From assembly GCF_024362695.1 (NCBI RefSeq), contig NC_065431.1:3168624-3232623 (forward strand): a stretch of 64,000 bases of DNA. The letters run 5' to 3'. The DNA is from Pectinophora gossypiella (Eukaryota; Arthropoda; Insecta; Lepidoptera; Gelechiidae). Shown in pieces: positions 1 through 10,243 of the stretch; the first letter of the stretch is position 1; each line of letters begins with the position of its first letter. The notes beneath the pieces are model-generated. The model ran no database searches. It worked only from the letters and a program-made list of their open reading frames with translations, and was not told where the DNA came from. Position numbers and translations under genes: made by a program.

Positions 1-52
1 CATTTTTAGACTCATTTTTATAATTAATTAGAGTATTTAGTAGGAAAATCCG

Positions 53-190
53 TGATAGCGCAGTTCGTAGAACGCGTGGCTTACATAGACGTGTTACGGG
101 TTCGAATGCCGGCTTCGGCTCTAAACCACTGAATTCGACTTTTAGTTTGAATTCATGTTAGGATCATAGATAATGATGATATCACGTGGT
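53..190 (+). repeat. Degenerate SINE-E (tRNA-like head)
   Basis: GATAGCGCAGTTCGTAGAAC and GGGTTCGAATGCC resemble the A and B boxes of a tRNA promoter; a related degenerate copy is at 56891-57000. No functional tRNA fold is claimed. Confidence 0.5.
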
Positions 191-300
191 TTCCAGGTTT
201 TGTGCCCGGTTAATGGCTTAAATATTTTAAACTACGCAACGGATTTTATGCGGTTTTTATAATAGATAGAGTGATTCAAGAAGACGGTTTATATGTATAA

Positions 301-679
301 TGGCCCCGATTCCTGCAGACACCGCCTAATTTTATTTTAAGTTATATCCGTCATTTTCATATCCGTCGAAAAGGAAAGGGACGGATGATTCACAGCTCTT
401 AATTTTAGGAAGAATGAGTAAATGAATGAATAACCCGGCCGAATCAAAAGGTACGTCGCTGGTATGCAATCCGTTTGACGTGCTGTCTACTTAACTGTGT
501 CGGGTTATTGACGGATGTAAAATTTTTAGACGGTTGGTTTAAATTTGTGCTTAAAATTTGACGTGTGTTCCATAAATTTTATACTTGTCGATTACCCGTC
601 CCTTTCCTTTTCGGCGGATAAGAAATTGACAGATATAACTTAAAATAAAATTAGATGGTATTTACAGGAATTAGCACCA
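301..679. mobile_element. TIR MITE, TGGCCCCGATTCCTG family
   Basis: 379 bp with about 80-bp imperfect inverted ends: TGGCCCCGATTCCTGCAGAC at the left and CAGGAATTAGCACCA at the right, each containing a copy of GAAAAGGAAAGGGACGG. No coding capacity. ATAA flanks both ends. Other copies: 15647-16025, 34921-36375 (interrupted), 37031-37379, fragments near 17330-17488, 43496-43575 and 55833-56130. Confidence 0.85.
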
Positions 680-983
680 ATAACATCCATTAAATAGTGG
701 AGAAATACTGTTGTTTTTGAGGTTTTTAATGTCATGTAAATATTTTTTTTTTTCTCAGTATTGCACCCGAGCGAAGCCGGGGCGGGTAGTTATCAATAGG
801 ACACAAATCATTGTAGCAAACAAAAATACAAATACATCAGTTAGCAAAGTCATCTACAATATGGATGGCGTTTATTAGAAGATTTTGACATACTTACTTA
901 TTTAATAATTTTGTTTACGTCAAATTGTATGATGTGCGCGTCGATCTAATAATAGTTTTAAGTTTGTGTTTCCGTGATCGTAA

Positions 984-1262
984 TATTTTTTTAGATTGAG
1001 AAGGGAATGTTAATTTGGTTTGGACACGTAGAGCGGATGAAGGATAATAGGATTACGAAAGCGGCATATAAAGCGAAGGTTGGTGGTAGGGCTGGCAGAG
1101 GAAGACCTAGAAGGACGTACATTGACCAAATTAGAGATGTACTTAGAAAAGGTTTAGTACGATCTACTCTGAACAGGTGTGCGTTTATTAAGCGATTGAT
1201 GAATGTGGAGGAAGCAAGAGAAGTGTGTCAGGATAGAAGCAAATGGATTTCAGCCTTCTGAG
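984..1262 (+). mobile_element. 3' end of a non-LTR retrotransposon (84-codon fragment)
   Basis: The frame at 1007-1261 reads MLIWFGHVERMKDNRITKA and later GRAGRGRPRRTYIDQI. 'L.W.GHV.RM......' and 'GRR.RGRP..RW.D' form the usual C-terminus of insect non-LTR endonuclease/reverse-transcriptase proteins. The rest of the element is absent. Shorter related pieces lie at 20277-20345, 36588-36710 and 50670-50795. Confidence 0.75.
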
Positions 1263-1456
1263 ACATCTGGAAGTATTTACCTTATAATTATGATGATCGT
1301 TAGTGAGTCAGTGAGTGTCAAAATCAGGGCTTTTTACATATCAATAGCTATGCGTTTGAAACGATATATGTTTCAATAAGTTCACTTAATAACACATCCT
1401 AAGAATTTAGTTTATTTGGTATGATCCAAAATTTAATTATGAGGGTTTCGAGAAAT

Positions 1457-1780
1457 CTTCTTCTATCGTGTGGGTTGTTAGGTGAATTACCAACCTCATT
1501 AACCCTGGTGTCAAGGTTACTATTGAGCCGCCAAAGGCCCCTGACATGGCTTATGTAACGACTACATACTTACATCAGTAAGAAGTAATCGGAACCAACG
1601 GCTTAACGTGCCTTCCGAAGCACGGGTCATCTTACTTTCGGACAATCAGGTGATCAGCCTGTAATGTCCTAACCAAACTAGGGATCACAAAGTGTTTTTT
1701 GTAATATGTCCCCACCGGGATTCGAACCCGGGACCTCGGGATCGCGAGCCCAACGTTCAACCACTGGACCACGGAAGCTG
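1457..1780 (-). mobile_element. SINE-A, full-length
   Basis: On the - strand: tRNA-like head with TGGTCCAGTGGTTGAACG and GGGTTCGAATCC boxes, then CACTTTGTGATCCCTAGTTT, the shared core (CTTCGGAAGGCACGTTAAGC), and a tail ending CACACGATAGAAGAA. Confidence 0.85.
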
Positions 1781-2839
1781 TTTCGAGAAAAAGTGCCTTG
1801 CCTTTGCGGTACCATTGCTCGTCTTGGCGGAACCACTCCCGTGCTCCCAGATCTAAAAACTCCCAAGTAGCCAATTAAGAACGTGTCTGTAACATCTGAT
1901 GCGGTGTATAACCCCTTATCAAAGTCCCACAAACTGATGTCGGTGGATTTAACAATAACATTTAAAATGTTATAAACATACATCGTATGATCTCCCCTTA
2001 TCAGCGGGGTCGAGTAAAAATAGGTTTTTTTTTTAATTGTTACTAGTTAAGCAAGACAGACGGGAAGATAAGCAGAGATTTTTTTATTAAAAATTATATT
2101 TAGTAGCTGTCCATCTGCCACGTCATGGTTCTCACTTTAAAACTGATTTTTTATACTTGCAATCTCTTTTTAAGCCTTTAGGGGTTGATTTTCACCCCCA
2201 TGCAAAATCTGGGATTCTCAGCTTTTTGTAGTTTCTCACATTTCGTGAATAATCAGCCAATTGGGGTAGTTAAAGATACTTCCAAGGCATGATGGACTAA
2301 GATCGGGATCTTAGTCTCGGAATCGTATATTACGTCCTTCGGACGACGATACTTTTCAGTACCGTCCCTAAGCGAGATGTATTCGGAAGCCGCAAAAAGA
2401 CACCATTAGACACAGACAGACAGACATATAAAACAGTAGAAAAACTTTACTTAGACTTACCAAGCTTTTTGTTACACCAACGTCAAAAAGAAAGGGTTAT
2501 TGTAAACGTGTCTGTCTGTCTGTTACCTTTTCACGATGAAACTGTTGAACCGATTTAGATAAAATTTGGAATTTAAAGAGTCCAGAGACTCCAGAAAGGT
2601 CGTAGGATAGTTTTTACACCGGAAATCGCCCCTTGCATGCCGTCGAAATGACAGAGTCACGGGTAGAAAACTAGATGGTTATATAATATAGTAATACTAC
2701 CTACAAACAAGCATTATAATAATCATAATGAATCGTATTAAATGCATTGCATTCATAAAATTATAGATAACACAAAGTATCTATGTATGAGTGAGAAAAA
2801 CAAAACCTTACAATGTTACATAAGTACTAGTGATTTGCT

Positions 2840-2938
2840 TTTTTTTCTTTTTTTTTTAATTATTGTAGATTTGCCACAGATGGCATTAACTACTTGGCCG
2901 GACAAATGGGGAGCGCTGAAGGCTCTCACCCGGTACTA
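2840..2938 (-). mobile_element. Retroposon D, 3' fragment
   Basis: On the - strand it ends ATGCCATCTGTGGCAAATC followed by a poly(A)-like run (poly(T) on +). The family has an untruncated part reading back to GGTTCGCGCCCAACTGGGCA in other copies. Confidence 0.7.
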
Positions 2939-3157
2939 GTGATGTGCCGGATCGTTAAAAATGTATATCCGCGGATATGAATCCAAATACGGATAATAGG
3001 TGTCAAGATCGTCCGATCATCACTAATGCAAAATTGCATTAGCATCAAAATGGCAGGACCAATTGCTTAATGTTGGAATTGCATATTGTTAGATATAGCA
3101 CCCATTTAGTACTATTTGGTACTTATAAAAAAACATAGTATCTTTCTCATTTAAAAG

Positions 3158-3445
3158 ATCATCATCAGCCCATTAACGTCCCCACTGCTGGGGCACGGGC
3201 CTTCCCTATGGATGGATAGGGAGATCGGGCCTTAAACCACCACGCGGGCCCAGTGCGGATTGGTGGTTATTAACGACTGCTAGTGCAGCCGGGACCAACG
3301 GCTTAACGTGCCTTCCGAAGCACGGAGGAGCTCGAGATGAAAACTTTTTTTTTGTCACCCATCCTATGACCGGCCTTTGCGAATGGTGCTTAACTTCAAC
3401 AATCGCAGACCGAGCGCGTGTACCGCTGCGCCACCGAGCTCCTCT
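3158..3445 (-). mobile_element. SINE-B with 5S rRNA-like head
   Basis: On the - strand: GGAGCTCGGTGGCGCAGCGG, GTCTGCGATTGTTGAAGTTA, AGGCCGGTCATAGGATGGGT, then GACC. GAAGTTAAGC and GGATGGGTGACC are characteristic of 5S rRNA. Then the shared core, and a tail ending GGGGACGTTAATGGGCTGAT with GATGAT repeats. Confidence 0.8.
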
Positions 3446-3563
3446 GCGCCACAGAGCTCCTAATTTTAAAAGATTTACACGTTAAACTATGACAAAATGG
3501 CGAACGGGAGCTAGATAATTGCTACATGTTATTTAGTACCTATCGTGTACCTTCTAAAACTGC

Positions 3564-3810
3564 TGTTATATATAGGACGGGAAAACAGAAAATACACTTG
3601 TCGATCGCTATAAAATGGCTTTTGCGTGTGAGCAACCGAAGAGCGTGGTGCTCGGCGTAGAGGTTAGCCAGAGAGAATTTTTTTTATCAAAATCGAAAAG
3701 AAGTGACGCGCAGGCGCGGCGAGCGCCATCTAGCGCCGAGTCGGTTGCCCGCACCAAATACTTGCCGCTTTATTTTAAAAAATGTTACATGGCAATTCGT
3801 GTCGCTAACA
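3564..3810 (-). repeat. BEL/Pao 3' LTR
   Basis: 247 bp. On the - strand it begins TGTTAGCGACACG and ends TATATAACA. It shares AATACACTTG and GTGCTCGG with the outer LTR at 10560-10806 and differs there from the inner LTR. Confidence 0.95.
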
Positions 3811-3826
3811 TGCCCCACCCCAGTGC
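3811..3826 (-). other. Polypurine tract of the BEL/Pao element
   Basis: Directly upstream of the 3' LTR on the - strand lies CACTGGGGTGGGGCA, a G-rich purine tract expected to prime plus-strand synthesis. It starts next to the gag-pol stop codon. Confidence 0.75.
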
Positions 3827-3827
3827 G

Positions 3828-6800
3828 TCAGCACTCTTCTGTCGGAATTCTAGCGACGCGCGTTGCAGACCTCTGAAGGATACCAGTCTTGGTATTTATC
3901 TCGACAACTCTGACCCGTCCGTCTTTGCCAGGCATAACTTTCTGAACGCGTCCTCGTGGCCATACGTTACGAGGGGAGGTCGGGTCCACAATCAGTACTA
4001 GGTCTCCTACTTGTAGCTGTCTCTGATCTTCATGCCATTTTCTTCTCGGTCTCATTTCAGGCAGGACCTCCTTCACCCAGCGTTGCCAAAATAAATCAGC
4101 AAGGCGTTGCGAGGTTCGCCACTGCTTTCGGAGATGTAAATCTGTGTCGTCATAGGTTCCGAGTACAGGTAGCTTAGATGATGATCCGAGTAAAAAATGG
4201 TTTGGGGTCAGAGATTCGTCGCTGTGGGGCTCTACTGATACGTGCGACAGTGGGCGGCTGTTCACCATCTGCTCGACTTCAGCCATCAGCGTGCTCAATA
4301 CTTCGTCTCGGGGAGCTCGCTCACGTAAAACGACTTTTAGCGATTCTTTTACGCTTCGAATCATTCGTTCCCATGCCCCACCCCAGTGTGGGCTGATGGG
4401 AGGGATGAAATTCCATACAGTGCCATAGTTGATGGCCTCTCGTTTCAACATGTCTTCGTCGAGTTCTTTAATTGAGCGTTTTAACTCCGTGTCTGCACCT
4501 CTCAGGTTTGTGCCATTGTCTGAAAACAGTTGTACAGGCCATCCACGTCTAGAAGCCATGCGCCTGAGGGCCATTATGAGCGCGTCCGAGGTAAGCTTAG
4601 TAACAATTTCAATGTGTACAGCTCTGACAGTCATACATGTGAACAGTACACCATATCTCTTCTCCCTCCGTCTACAAACTGTCACCTCCATTGGGCCGAA
4701 TAAATCAACACCACAAAATGAAAAAGGTCGCTGATGGTGCGCCATACGTGCTTCAGGTAGATCACCCATTCTGGGCGGCTGTGGTTGAGCTCTTTTTATT
4801 CTGCACAGCATGCATTTCGAGACTACATGTTTGATGGTTGGACGTAGACGTGTAATCCAGTATATTTGCTTGATCTCATTAACTAGAGTTTCTTGATTTG
4901 CATGTGCGAACTTGACGTGATAAGCTCTCACGATCAGCTGTGCCAGGTGACTGCGGCCATCAAGGATCAAGGGGTGCTTCGTCTCGTGAGGTACTCCAGG
5001 AGCGGCGCTAATGCGGCCACCGACGCGAAGAAGCCCGTGCTCATCGACGAAGGGAGACAAGGTAAGTATTCTACTTTTCTTTTCTAATTGTTTTTTATTT
5101 TTCAGGTGTTCCAGATCATCGTGAAACGACTGCGACTGCGAGTAGCGGATCAACAGGCGCTCAGCTCGGCTCAACATCTCTCTGTCGACTTCTGAGGTAA
5201 GTTTTCTACATTTATTAATGAATAATAAAACTGTACATGTTGCTTTCAGTAGGCGTGTCCATGAAGAAAATCGTTCTGGGTTCGGTACAGCAGGTAAGTC
5301 GCATTTAGTTGTTATAAGGTTAACATATTCCAGGTCCTTCTCACAGATGCCAGGTTGCATGTCAATTGGCCACATCTCTTTTTTCTCATATAGAAATTGA
5401 GGTCCATAAAACCATTCTCCTTGCAGTACAGATAGGGTGCAGTTGTCTCTAGTGGCAATGTCGGCAACATTCATTTTGGTAGGGACATATCGCCATTCTT
5501 TTATCTCCGTAAGTTCGTCTATTTCACCGAGACGATGTGCCACAAATTGTTTATAATTGCGCGCCGTGTTCCTTATCCAGTGCAAGACAGTGGATGAGTC
5601 ACTCCAAAAATATCGTTGTTGGGGAATGAGATTATGTTCTTCTACTATAGTATGTGCTAATCTTGCGGCCATCACAGCAGCTTGTAATTCCATTCTGGGC
5701 ATGCTGACATATTTGTTCGGCGCAACTTTGCATTTACTGGAAATAAAGGCAAGTCGTGGTTCTCTGTTGTTATCTTCCCAACGCCAATATGCAACTGCGC
5801 ACATAGCCTTTGTAGATGCGTCACATAATAGATGTAGCTGTAGGTTTCTATAGTAGTTAGTGTTATCATTGCAGGGAACGGCGGGTGTGGCGACGGTGAG
5901 CGCGGAGGTTGCGATGTTGGTGTGTGCAAGAGTGGCGGGAGCAGCTGCAGGGGCGACGAGGACTGCCGCGGGGGCAGCGCAGGTAAGGGCAGCCGTGGGG
6001 GCGGCGCAGGCGCGCGCAGTGGCAGCGCGAGCGTCCGCAGGAGCGGCCAGGGCAGCCGCGGGGGCGGCACAGGCAAGGGCAGCCGCGGGGGCGGCGCAGG
6101 CGCGCGCATGGGCAGCGCGACCAGCCGCAGGGGCGGCCGGAGCAGCCGCAGGGGCGGCGCAGTCACGGGCAGCCGCAGGGGCGGCGCAGGCGCGCGCAGC
6201 CGCAGGGACGGCGCAGGCGCGCGCAGGGGCAGCGCGAGCGTCCGCAGGGGCGGCGCAGACAAAGGCAGCCGCGGGGGCGGCGCAGGCGCGCGCAGGGCCA
6301 GCGCGACCAGCCACAGGGGCGGCCAGGGCGGCGCAGACAAGGGCAGCCGCAGGGACGGCGCAGGCGCGCGCAGCCGCAGGGGCGGCGCAGGCGTGCGCAG
6401 CCGCAGGGGCGACGCAGGCGCGCGCAGGGGCAGCGCGAGCGTCCGCAGGGGCGGCGCAGACAAGGGCAGCCGCGGGGGCGGCGCAGGCGCGCGCAGAGGC
6501 AGCGCGACCAGCCGCGGGGGCGGCCAGGGTAGCCGCAGTGGCAGCGCGACCAGCCGCAGGGGCGGCCAGGGTAGCCGCAGTGGCAGCGCAGGCGGGGCTG
6601 TCTTCTTTTTCACTCGGCGTCCGGTGCACTCGTCCTTGATAATAGCGTGGCAGGCGTATCAAATGAATGCTTTTCAATTGTTCCAGCCAGCTGATCCACT
6701 TGTCATAGATATTGTTAGGTACTACCTCGTCCCAGTCAAGTTTGCATTTCCATGTTTGTTGCAATATTATCTTGCCTCGTATAGTAAAGGGCGACAGGAA

Positions 6801-9800
6801 ACCGTAGACATAAAAAATGGACATAATGACTTGCAGTATTTCTCTTTTAGTAGGTTTCTTTTCTCCATTTATCAGACAAGTAGGTATTTTCTTAAATGAG
6901 ACGTCAAATCCGAGCATATCCTCGTTAGGGAACCATAGTAAACCAAGTGTGCGTTCACTCTCATCATTAGGGCCCATTTTGAATTTAAGTGCAGTAGTTG
7001 CTAGTGATTCTTTTGGTAAACTTTGAAGTACATTTTCACTGTTGCTTATCCAGTTTCTTAATTCAAATCCTCCTTGACTGTGGATGTATGATATATCATG
7101 TACTTGTTTTATTGCCATTTCTTCATCGGGTAAACTTTGAATGTAGTCATCACAATAATGCTGTTTACATATAGCTTGAACTGCTTGTGGCATAGTAGTT
7201 TGGAATCGTAGTGCATTCTTATTTTTCACAAATTGGGCAATAAATGGTGAACAGTTGGCTCCAAATATTAATGACGTCATTGTATATGTCTTTATTTGCT
7301 TTTCAGGTGACTTAGAATTATCTTTCTTTTCAGGTAAGTCTTTCCATAGAAATCTCAATGCATCTTGGTCTTCTGGTATTAGTTTGACGCGTAGAAACAT
7401 GTCTTTAATATCTGCAGCTACAGCTATTTTGTACTCACGGAACCGTAGCATGATACCATACAGAGACATAAGTAAATCTGGGCCTGTCAGTAGAAAGTCA
7501 TTTAGGGACAAGCCAGATGACTTTGCAGCGGCATCAAATACTAATCTTAATTTTTTCTTATTCGGGTTATCTACCCCAAAGTGGGGTAGGTACCAGGTTT
7601 TAGATGTCCTTTCAGTGTTCTTTACCTCCTTGGCATAATCATTTTTCAGAAGATGTTGAAATCTCTCATTATACCGCTCTGCATATCCATCATCGGCCTT
7701 GATTTTTCGTTCCACACCTCTTAATCTCATAGCAGCAGTAGGATAGGAATCAGGTAGTTTGCAGTTAGGGTCTTTCCATGGGAGACCGACGTGCCAGCGT
7801 CCATCTATTAATTGTGAAGTCTTCTCTAGGTATTCTATTGCTCGTACATCATCTGAATTCTGTCTCGGTTTGTCGAACACGCCCAAGGAGTCCAAGGTAA
7901 AAGAACGTCTTACATCTTCAGCAATCTCGCGTAGAATTTGTTCTTTCTCTAGATGCTGATCGTCCATCAAGAGGAGAGTGGAACCAGCAGTGGCAGCCTG
8001 GTCTGGCGCTCGAATAGGGCCATGAACGCACCAGCCTAGCGGTGTACGCGTGACATAAGGTTCACTTTGTTTACCTTTTAATATTTGTAAAGGCATAATA
8101 AGGTCGTAATTGTCCTGCCCGATAAGTATTTCGGGTTTATCACCATCGACACACAAATGGTCCATAATATTGTTCACATAATCACAGTTCAAATGATTCA
8201 CCAATGATAGATTTTGCACTGGTAGGTTCAGTTCGTTAGCAGTGCGCGCCCGTAATGTAAACATACCTCCGTCCTTGTTTGACACATTAAAGTTCACCAT
8301 CTCACTTTCACACACAATGTTGTCCCATGCTCCACTCACGCGTAATGTTTGCTTGATACCACGTATCCCCACTCTCGAGGCAAGGGAACTACTTATCAGT
8401 GACACAGTAGAACCATCATCCAGTAGCGCAACTGCATTTATGATTCCGTTAGGTCCATGTATTTTTAATGACACAGTTTTTAATATCACTTTGCAATCGT
8501 TTGTTTTAACGCACGTTACAGTTTCGGTTTGCGGGTTCACGGGGTTTGTCACTATCACATTGGATTGGTGATTATCACTGGTAGGGAAGTGTAGAAGGCG
8601 ATGATGAGGTTGTCCACAATTGTCTATATCACACGGGGACGCGGGGCACTTATCGCGATTATGTGTCGACACTAAGCACTTAAAACATACACGATTACGT
8701 TTTACGAAAACCCATCTATTTTTTCGTAGTGCTCTTTTAAACTTTTTACAGTCAAATAGTTTGTGTACCGATTGTTTACAAAACCGACACTTAACACTTT
8801 CGTTACGTTCGTCACTACTGTCTTGTTGCACTAGCAATGTTTGGTGTATATGGTGCGGCCGGCTATAGTCATTATGTTTCCGTAAATGTTTGTAGGTATT
8901 ATCACTTTGAGATGGAATAACGAGTAAATTCACAGCTGTTTTAGATATCTTCGTCGCTTCGGCAGTTAAAAATTCAGATAGTAGAACGAGTTTCGGCTTT
9001 TCTTCGTATATGTAAGGGAAACTAAAGTCGGCCCACTTTGAAATTAAAACAGATGGCATCTTGTTCAAGATAATGGACACGACATTCATCGCTCGTAGGT
9101 ATTCGACTTGGCCGATAGCTTGTACGGCAGCGACGTAATTTTGTACTTTTACGGCGAACGACACTATTTGTTTGTGATAGTCGGGCGACAGCGGCGGCAA
9201 CTTGTTTATGTCTTGTATGATTTTTGTAAGTATGACGTCGGGGTTTCCAAACTGTAGTTGAAGTGTAGACATAATAGTAGCAGACGACGTGGCGCTAATT
9301 AGCAGTGCGGCGACAGCGTCTTTGGCAGGACCTTGTAGGCACTTTCGTAGCCTCCATAAGTTTTCTTTTTCAGTAAAATTGCATAACTGTGAGGATTCTT
9401 GAAATGCTTGCTTGAAATAAAGCCACTCAAGCGGGTCACCGTAGAAGACAGGTAAGTCTCGTGGTGTAGATAAGCGACTTAACATTTGTGCATTCGATCC
9501 TATTGCAGTAGCGGTGGTCAATTCTTTAATAGCGTTAGCCAGCATGTGAACTGTCCCATAGTTGGTGCCGTCGTCGGCGGCGGCGGCGGCCGAGTCTGTC
9601 GGCGCGGGCGGCGGCGGCGGCAGTGGCGGCGGCGGCGGCTCCGTCGTGCCCGTGTTGTGAACATGCTCGGGGGCAGACGGCGGCCATTGTTCGCGTTCCA
9701 GTTCGGCGTGACTGCGGTTTAACCACTGTACTACTTGAATTTTTGTGCAATTTTGTTCCTCTCTTTCATCTTGTTGTGAACTGTATACTGATTCATTTTC

Positions 9801-10217
9801 TAGGTCGGCTAATTGGGCTTCTAACCTCTTGTCAATTAGCTCCTTATCGATACGCGCTTTGGCTTCGGCGGCTTCTAACTCAAGCTGAATACGTCGTGCA
9901 GACTTCGACGAAGTTTTACTATGGTGCGAGGTACTGCATTCCACCATTTTGGACGTACTCGGTTTAGCCGTAAGCGAACGAGAGACATTAGCATGAAGCG
10001 AAGTCGGCTGAGGCGCGGGTGAATAGTAAGGCGGTGAAGCATTGTTAGTTTTTACACACACATTCGTTGTACCAGAAAGATGTTCTTTTGAGTTCAAGCT
10101 TTCATCACATGCACTTTTCACAACCTGCTCTTTGGGAGTAGGTATATCACTCGAAACCAACACTTCAGTCACTTCATGTTCTTTGTGTTTTCGCGTCGTA
10201 TTTCGCGTATTAACCAT
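3828..10217 (-). CDS. gag-pol: BEL/Pao gag-pol polyprotein
   Basis: One uninterrupted frame of about 2129 codons. The ATG at 10217 is preferred over an upstream GTG at 10223. Approximate positions: residues 1-460 Gag, with a proline run near 200 and a 'PVFYGDPLEW' domain (DUF1759-like); 475-540 zinc knuckles (CRFC, CFKC...H...C); about 600 aspartic protease (LLDDGSTVSL); 820-1200 reverse transcriptase with HYCDDY at about 1023; 1205-1450 an Ala/Pro-rich low-complexity insert; 1460-1560 RNase H (LLCDAST, WSDSSTVLHW); 1700-1790 integrase HHCC zinc domain; 1835-1950 integrase core (GVDLFGP, SDNGTN, GGAWERM); then a C-terminal DUF5641-type domain ending RVARIPTEEC. The polyprotein copies and integrates the element through a cytosolic particle and the nucleus. 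The insert is unlike anything expected between RT and RNase H; without it the length is normal for the family. Confidence 0.95.
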   Translation of the reverse strand: MVNTRNTTRKHKEHEVTEVLVSSDIPTPKEQVVKSACDESLNSKEHLSGTTNVCVKTNNASPPYYSPAPQPTSLHANVSRSLTAKPSTSKMVECSTSHHSKTSSKSARRIQLELEAAEAKARIDKELIDKRLEAQLADLENESVYSSQQDEREEQNCTKIQVVQWLNRSHAELEREQWPPSAPEHVHNTGTTEPPPPPLPPPPPAPTDSAAAAADDGTNYGTVHMLANAIKELTTATAIGSNAQMLSRLSTPRDLPVFYGDPLEWLYFKQAFQESSQLCNFTEKENLWRLRKCLQGPAKDAVAALLISATSSATIMSTLQLQFGNPDVILTKIIQDINKLPPLSPDYHKQIVSFAVKVQNYVAAVQAIGQVEYLRAMNVVSIILNKMPSVLISKWADFSFPYIYEEKPKLVLLSEFLTAEATKISKTAVNLLVIPSQSDNTYKHLRKHNDYSRPHHIHQTLLVQQDSSDERNESVKCRFCKQSVHKLFDCKKFKRALRKNRWVFVKRNRVCFKCLVSTHNRDKCPASPCDIDNCGQPHHRLLHFPTSDNHQSNVIVTNPVNPQTETVTCVKTNDCKVILKTVSLKIHGPNGIINAVALLDDGSTVSLISSSLASRVGIRGIKQTLRVSGAWDNIVCESEMVNFNVSNKDGGMFTLRARTANELNLPVQNLSLVNHLNCDYVNNIMDHLCVDGDKPEILIGQDNYDLIMPLQILKGKQSEPYVTRTPLGWCVHGPIRAPDQAATAGSTLLLMDDQHLEKEQILREIAEDVRRSFTLDSLGVFDKPRQNSDDVRAIEYLEKTSQLIDGRWHVGLPWKDPNCKLPDSYPTAAMRLRGVERKIKADDGYAERYNERFQHLLKNDYAKEVKNTERTSKTWYLPHFGVDNPNKKKLRLVFDAAAKSSGLSLNDFLLTGPDLLMSLYGIMLRFREYKIAVAADIKDMFLRVKLIPEDQDALRFLWKDLPEKKDNSKSPEKQIKTYTMTSLIFGANCSPFIAQFVKNKNALRFQTTMPQAVQAICKQHYCDDYIQSLPDEEMAIKQVHDISYIHSQGGFELRNWISNSENVLQSLPKESLATTALKFKMGPNDESERTLGLLWFPNEDMLGFDVSFKKIPTCLINGEKKPTKREILQVIMSIFYVYGFLSPFTIRGKIILQQTWKCKLDWDEVVPNNIYDKWISWLEQLKSIHLIRLPRYYQGRVHRTPSEKEDSPACAATAATLAAPAAGRAATAATLAAPAAGRAASARACAAPAAALVCAAPADARAAPARACVAPAAAHACAAPAAARACAVPAAALVCAALAAPVAGRAGPARACAAPAAAFVCAAPADARAAPARACAVPAAARACAAPAAARDCAAPAAAPAAPAAGRAAHARACAAPAAALACAAPAAALAAPADARAATARACAAPTAALTCAAPAAVLVAPAAAPATLAHTNIATSALTVATPAVPCNDNTNYYRNLQLHLLCDASTKAMCAVAYWRWEDNNREPRLAFISSKCKVAPNKYVSMPRMELQAAVMAARLAHTIVEEHNLIPQQRYFWSDSSTVLHWIRNTARNYKQFVAHRLGEIDELTEIKEWRYVPTKMNVADIATRDNCTLSVLQGEWFYGPQFLYEKKEMWPIDMQPGICEKDLEYVNLITTKCDLPAVPNPERFSSWTRLLKATCTVLLFINKCRKLTSEVDREMLSRAERLLIRYSQSQSFHDDLEHLKNKKQLEKKSRILTLSPFVDEHGLLRVGGRISAAPGVPHETKHPLILDGRSHLAQLIVRAYHVKFAHANQETLVNEIKQIYWITRLRPTIKHVVSKCMLCRIKRAQPQPPRMGDLPEARMAHHQRPFSFCGVDLFGPMEVTVCRRREKRYGVLFTCMTVRAVHIEIVTKLTSDALIMALRRMASRRGWPVQLFSDNGTNLRGADTELKRSIKELDEDMLKREAINYGTVWNFIPPISPHWGGAWERMIRSVKESLKVVLRERAPRDEVLSTLMAEVEQMVNSRPLSHVSVEPHSDESLTPNHFLLGSSSKLPVLGTYDDTDLHLRKQWRTSQRLADLFWQRWVKEVLPEMRPRRKWHEDQRQLQVGDLVLIVDPTSPRNVWPRGRVQKVMPGKDGRVRVVEINTKTGILQRSATRVARIPTEEC
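5870..6600 (-). repeat. GC-rich minisatellite inside the pol frame
   Basis: About 730 bp of imperfect tandem units rich in GCGCAGGCGCGCGCAG and GGGGCGGC motifs, far more GC-rich than its surroundings. On the coding strand it reads as Ala/Pro-rich with scattered Cys and Arg (repeats like AAPAAARACAAP) and keeps the pol frame open. It separates the RT thumb/connection region from RNase H. Confidence 0.93.
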
Positions 10218-10229
10218 TTTCACTGATCA

Positions 10230-10243
10230 GGCTCGAAGGACTT
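10230..10243 (-). other. Primer-binding site matching tRNA-Tyr, offset from the LTR
   Basis: Right after the 5' LTR the - strand reads AAG then TCCTTCGAGCC. The latter is the complement of the last 11 bases of insect tRNA-Tyr (GGCTCGAAGGA). The expected TGG (pairing with CCA) is replaced by AAG. Confidence 0.65.

Noticed and set aside
1632..1983. Open frames over SINE-A copies (also 18557-18838, 61668-61931, 53899-54111 and others)
   Set aside because: The same peptide pattern recurs at every SINE copy; it is non-coding repeat sequence.
3615..4001. LTR-spanning + strand frames (also 10042-10862)
   Set aside because: They repeat at each LTR and run antisense to gag-pol.
5860..6899. Long + strand Ala-rich and Gly/Arg/Ser-rich frames (5860-6639, 5922-6899) and a - strand Pro/Leu frame (5672-6613)
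   Set aside because: All are other readings of the stop-poor GC-rich minisatellite inside gag-pol; the BEL/Pao frame is continuous with recognisable domains on both sides.
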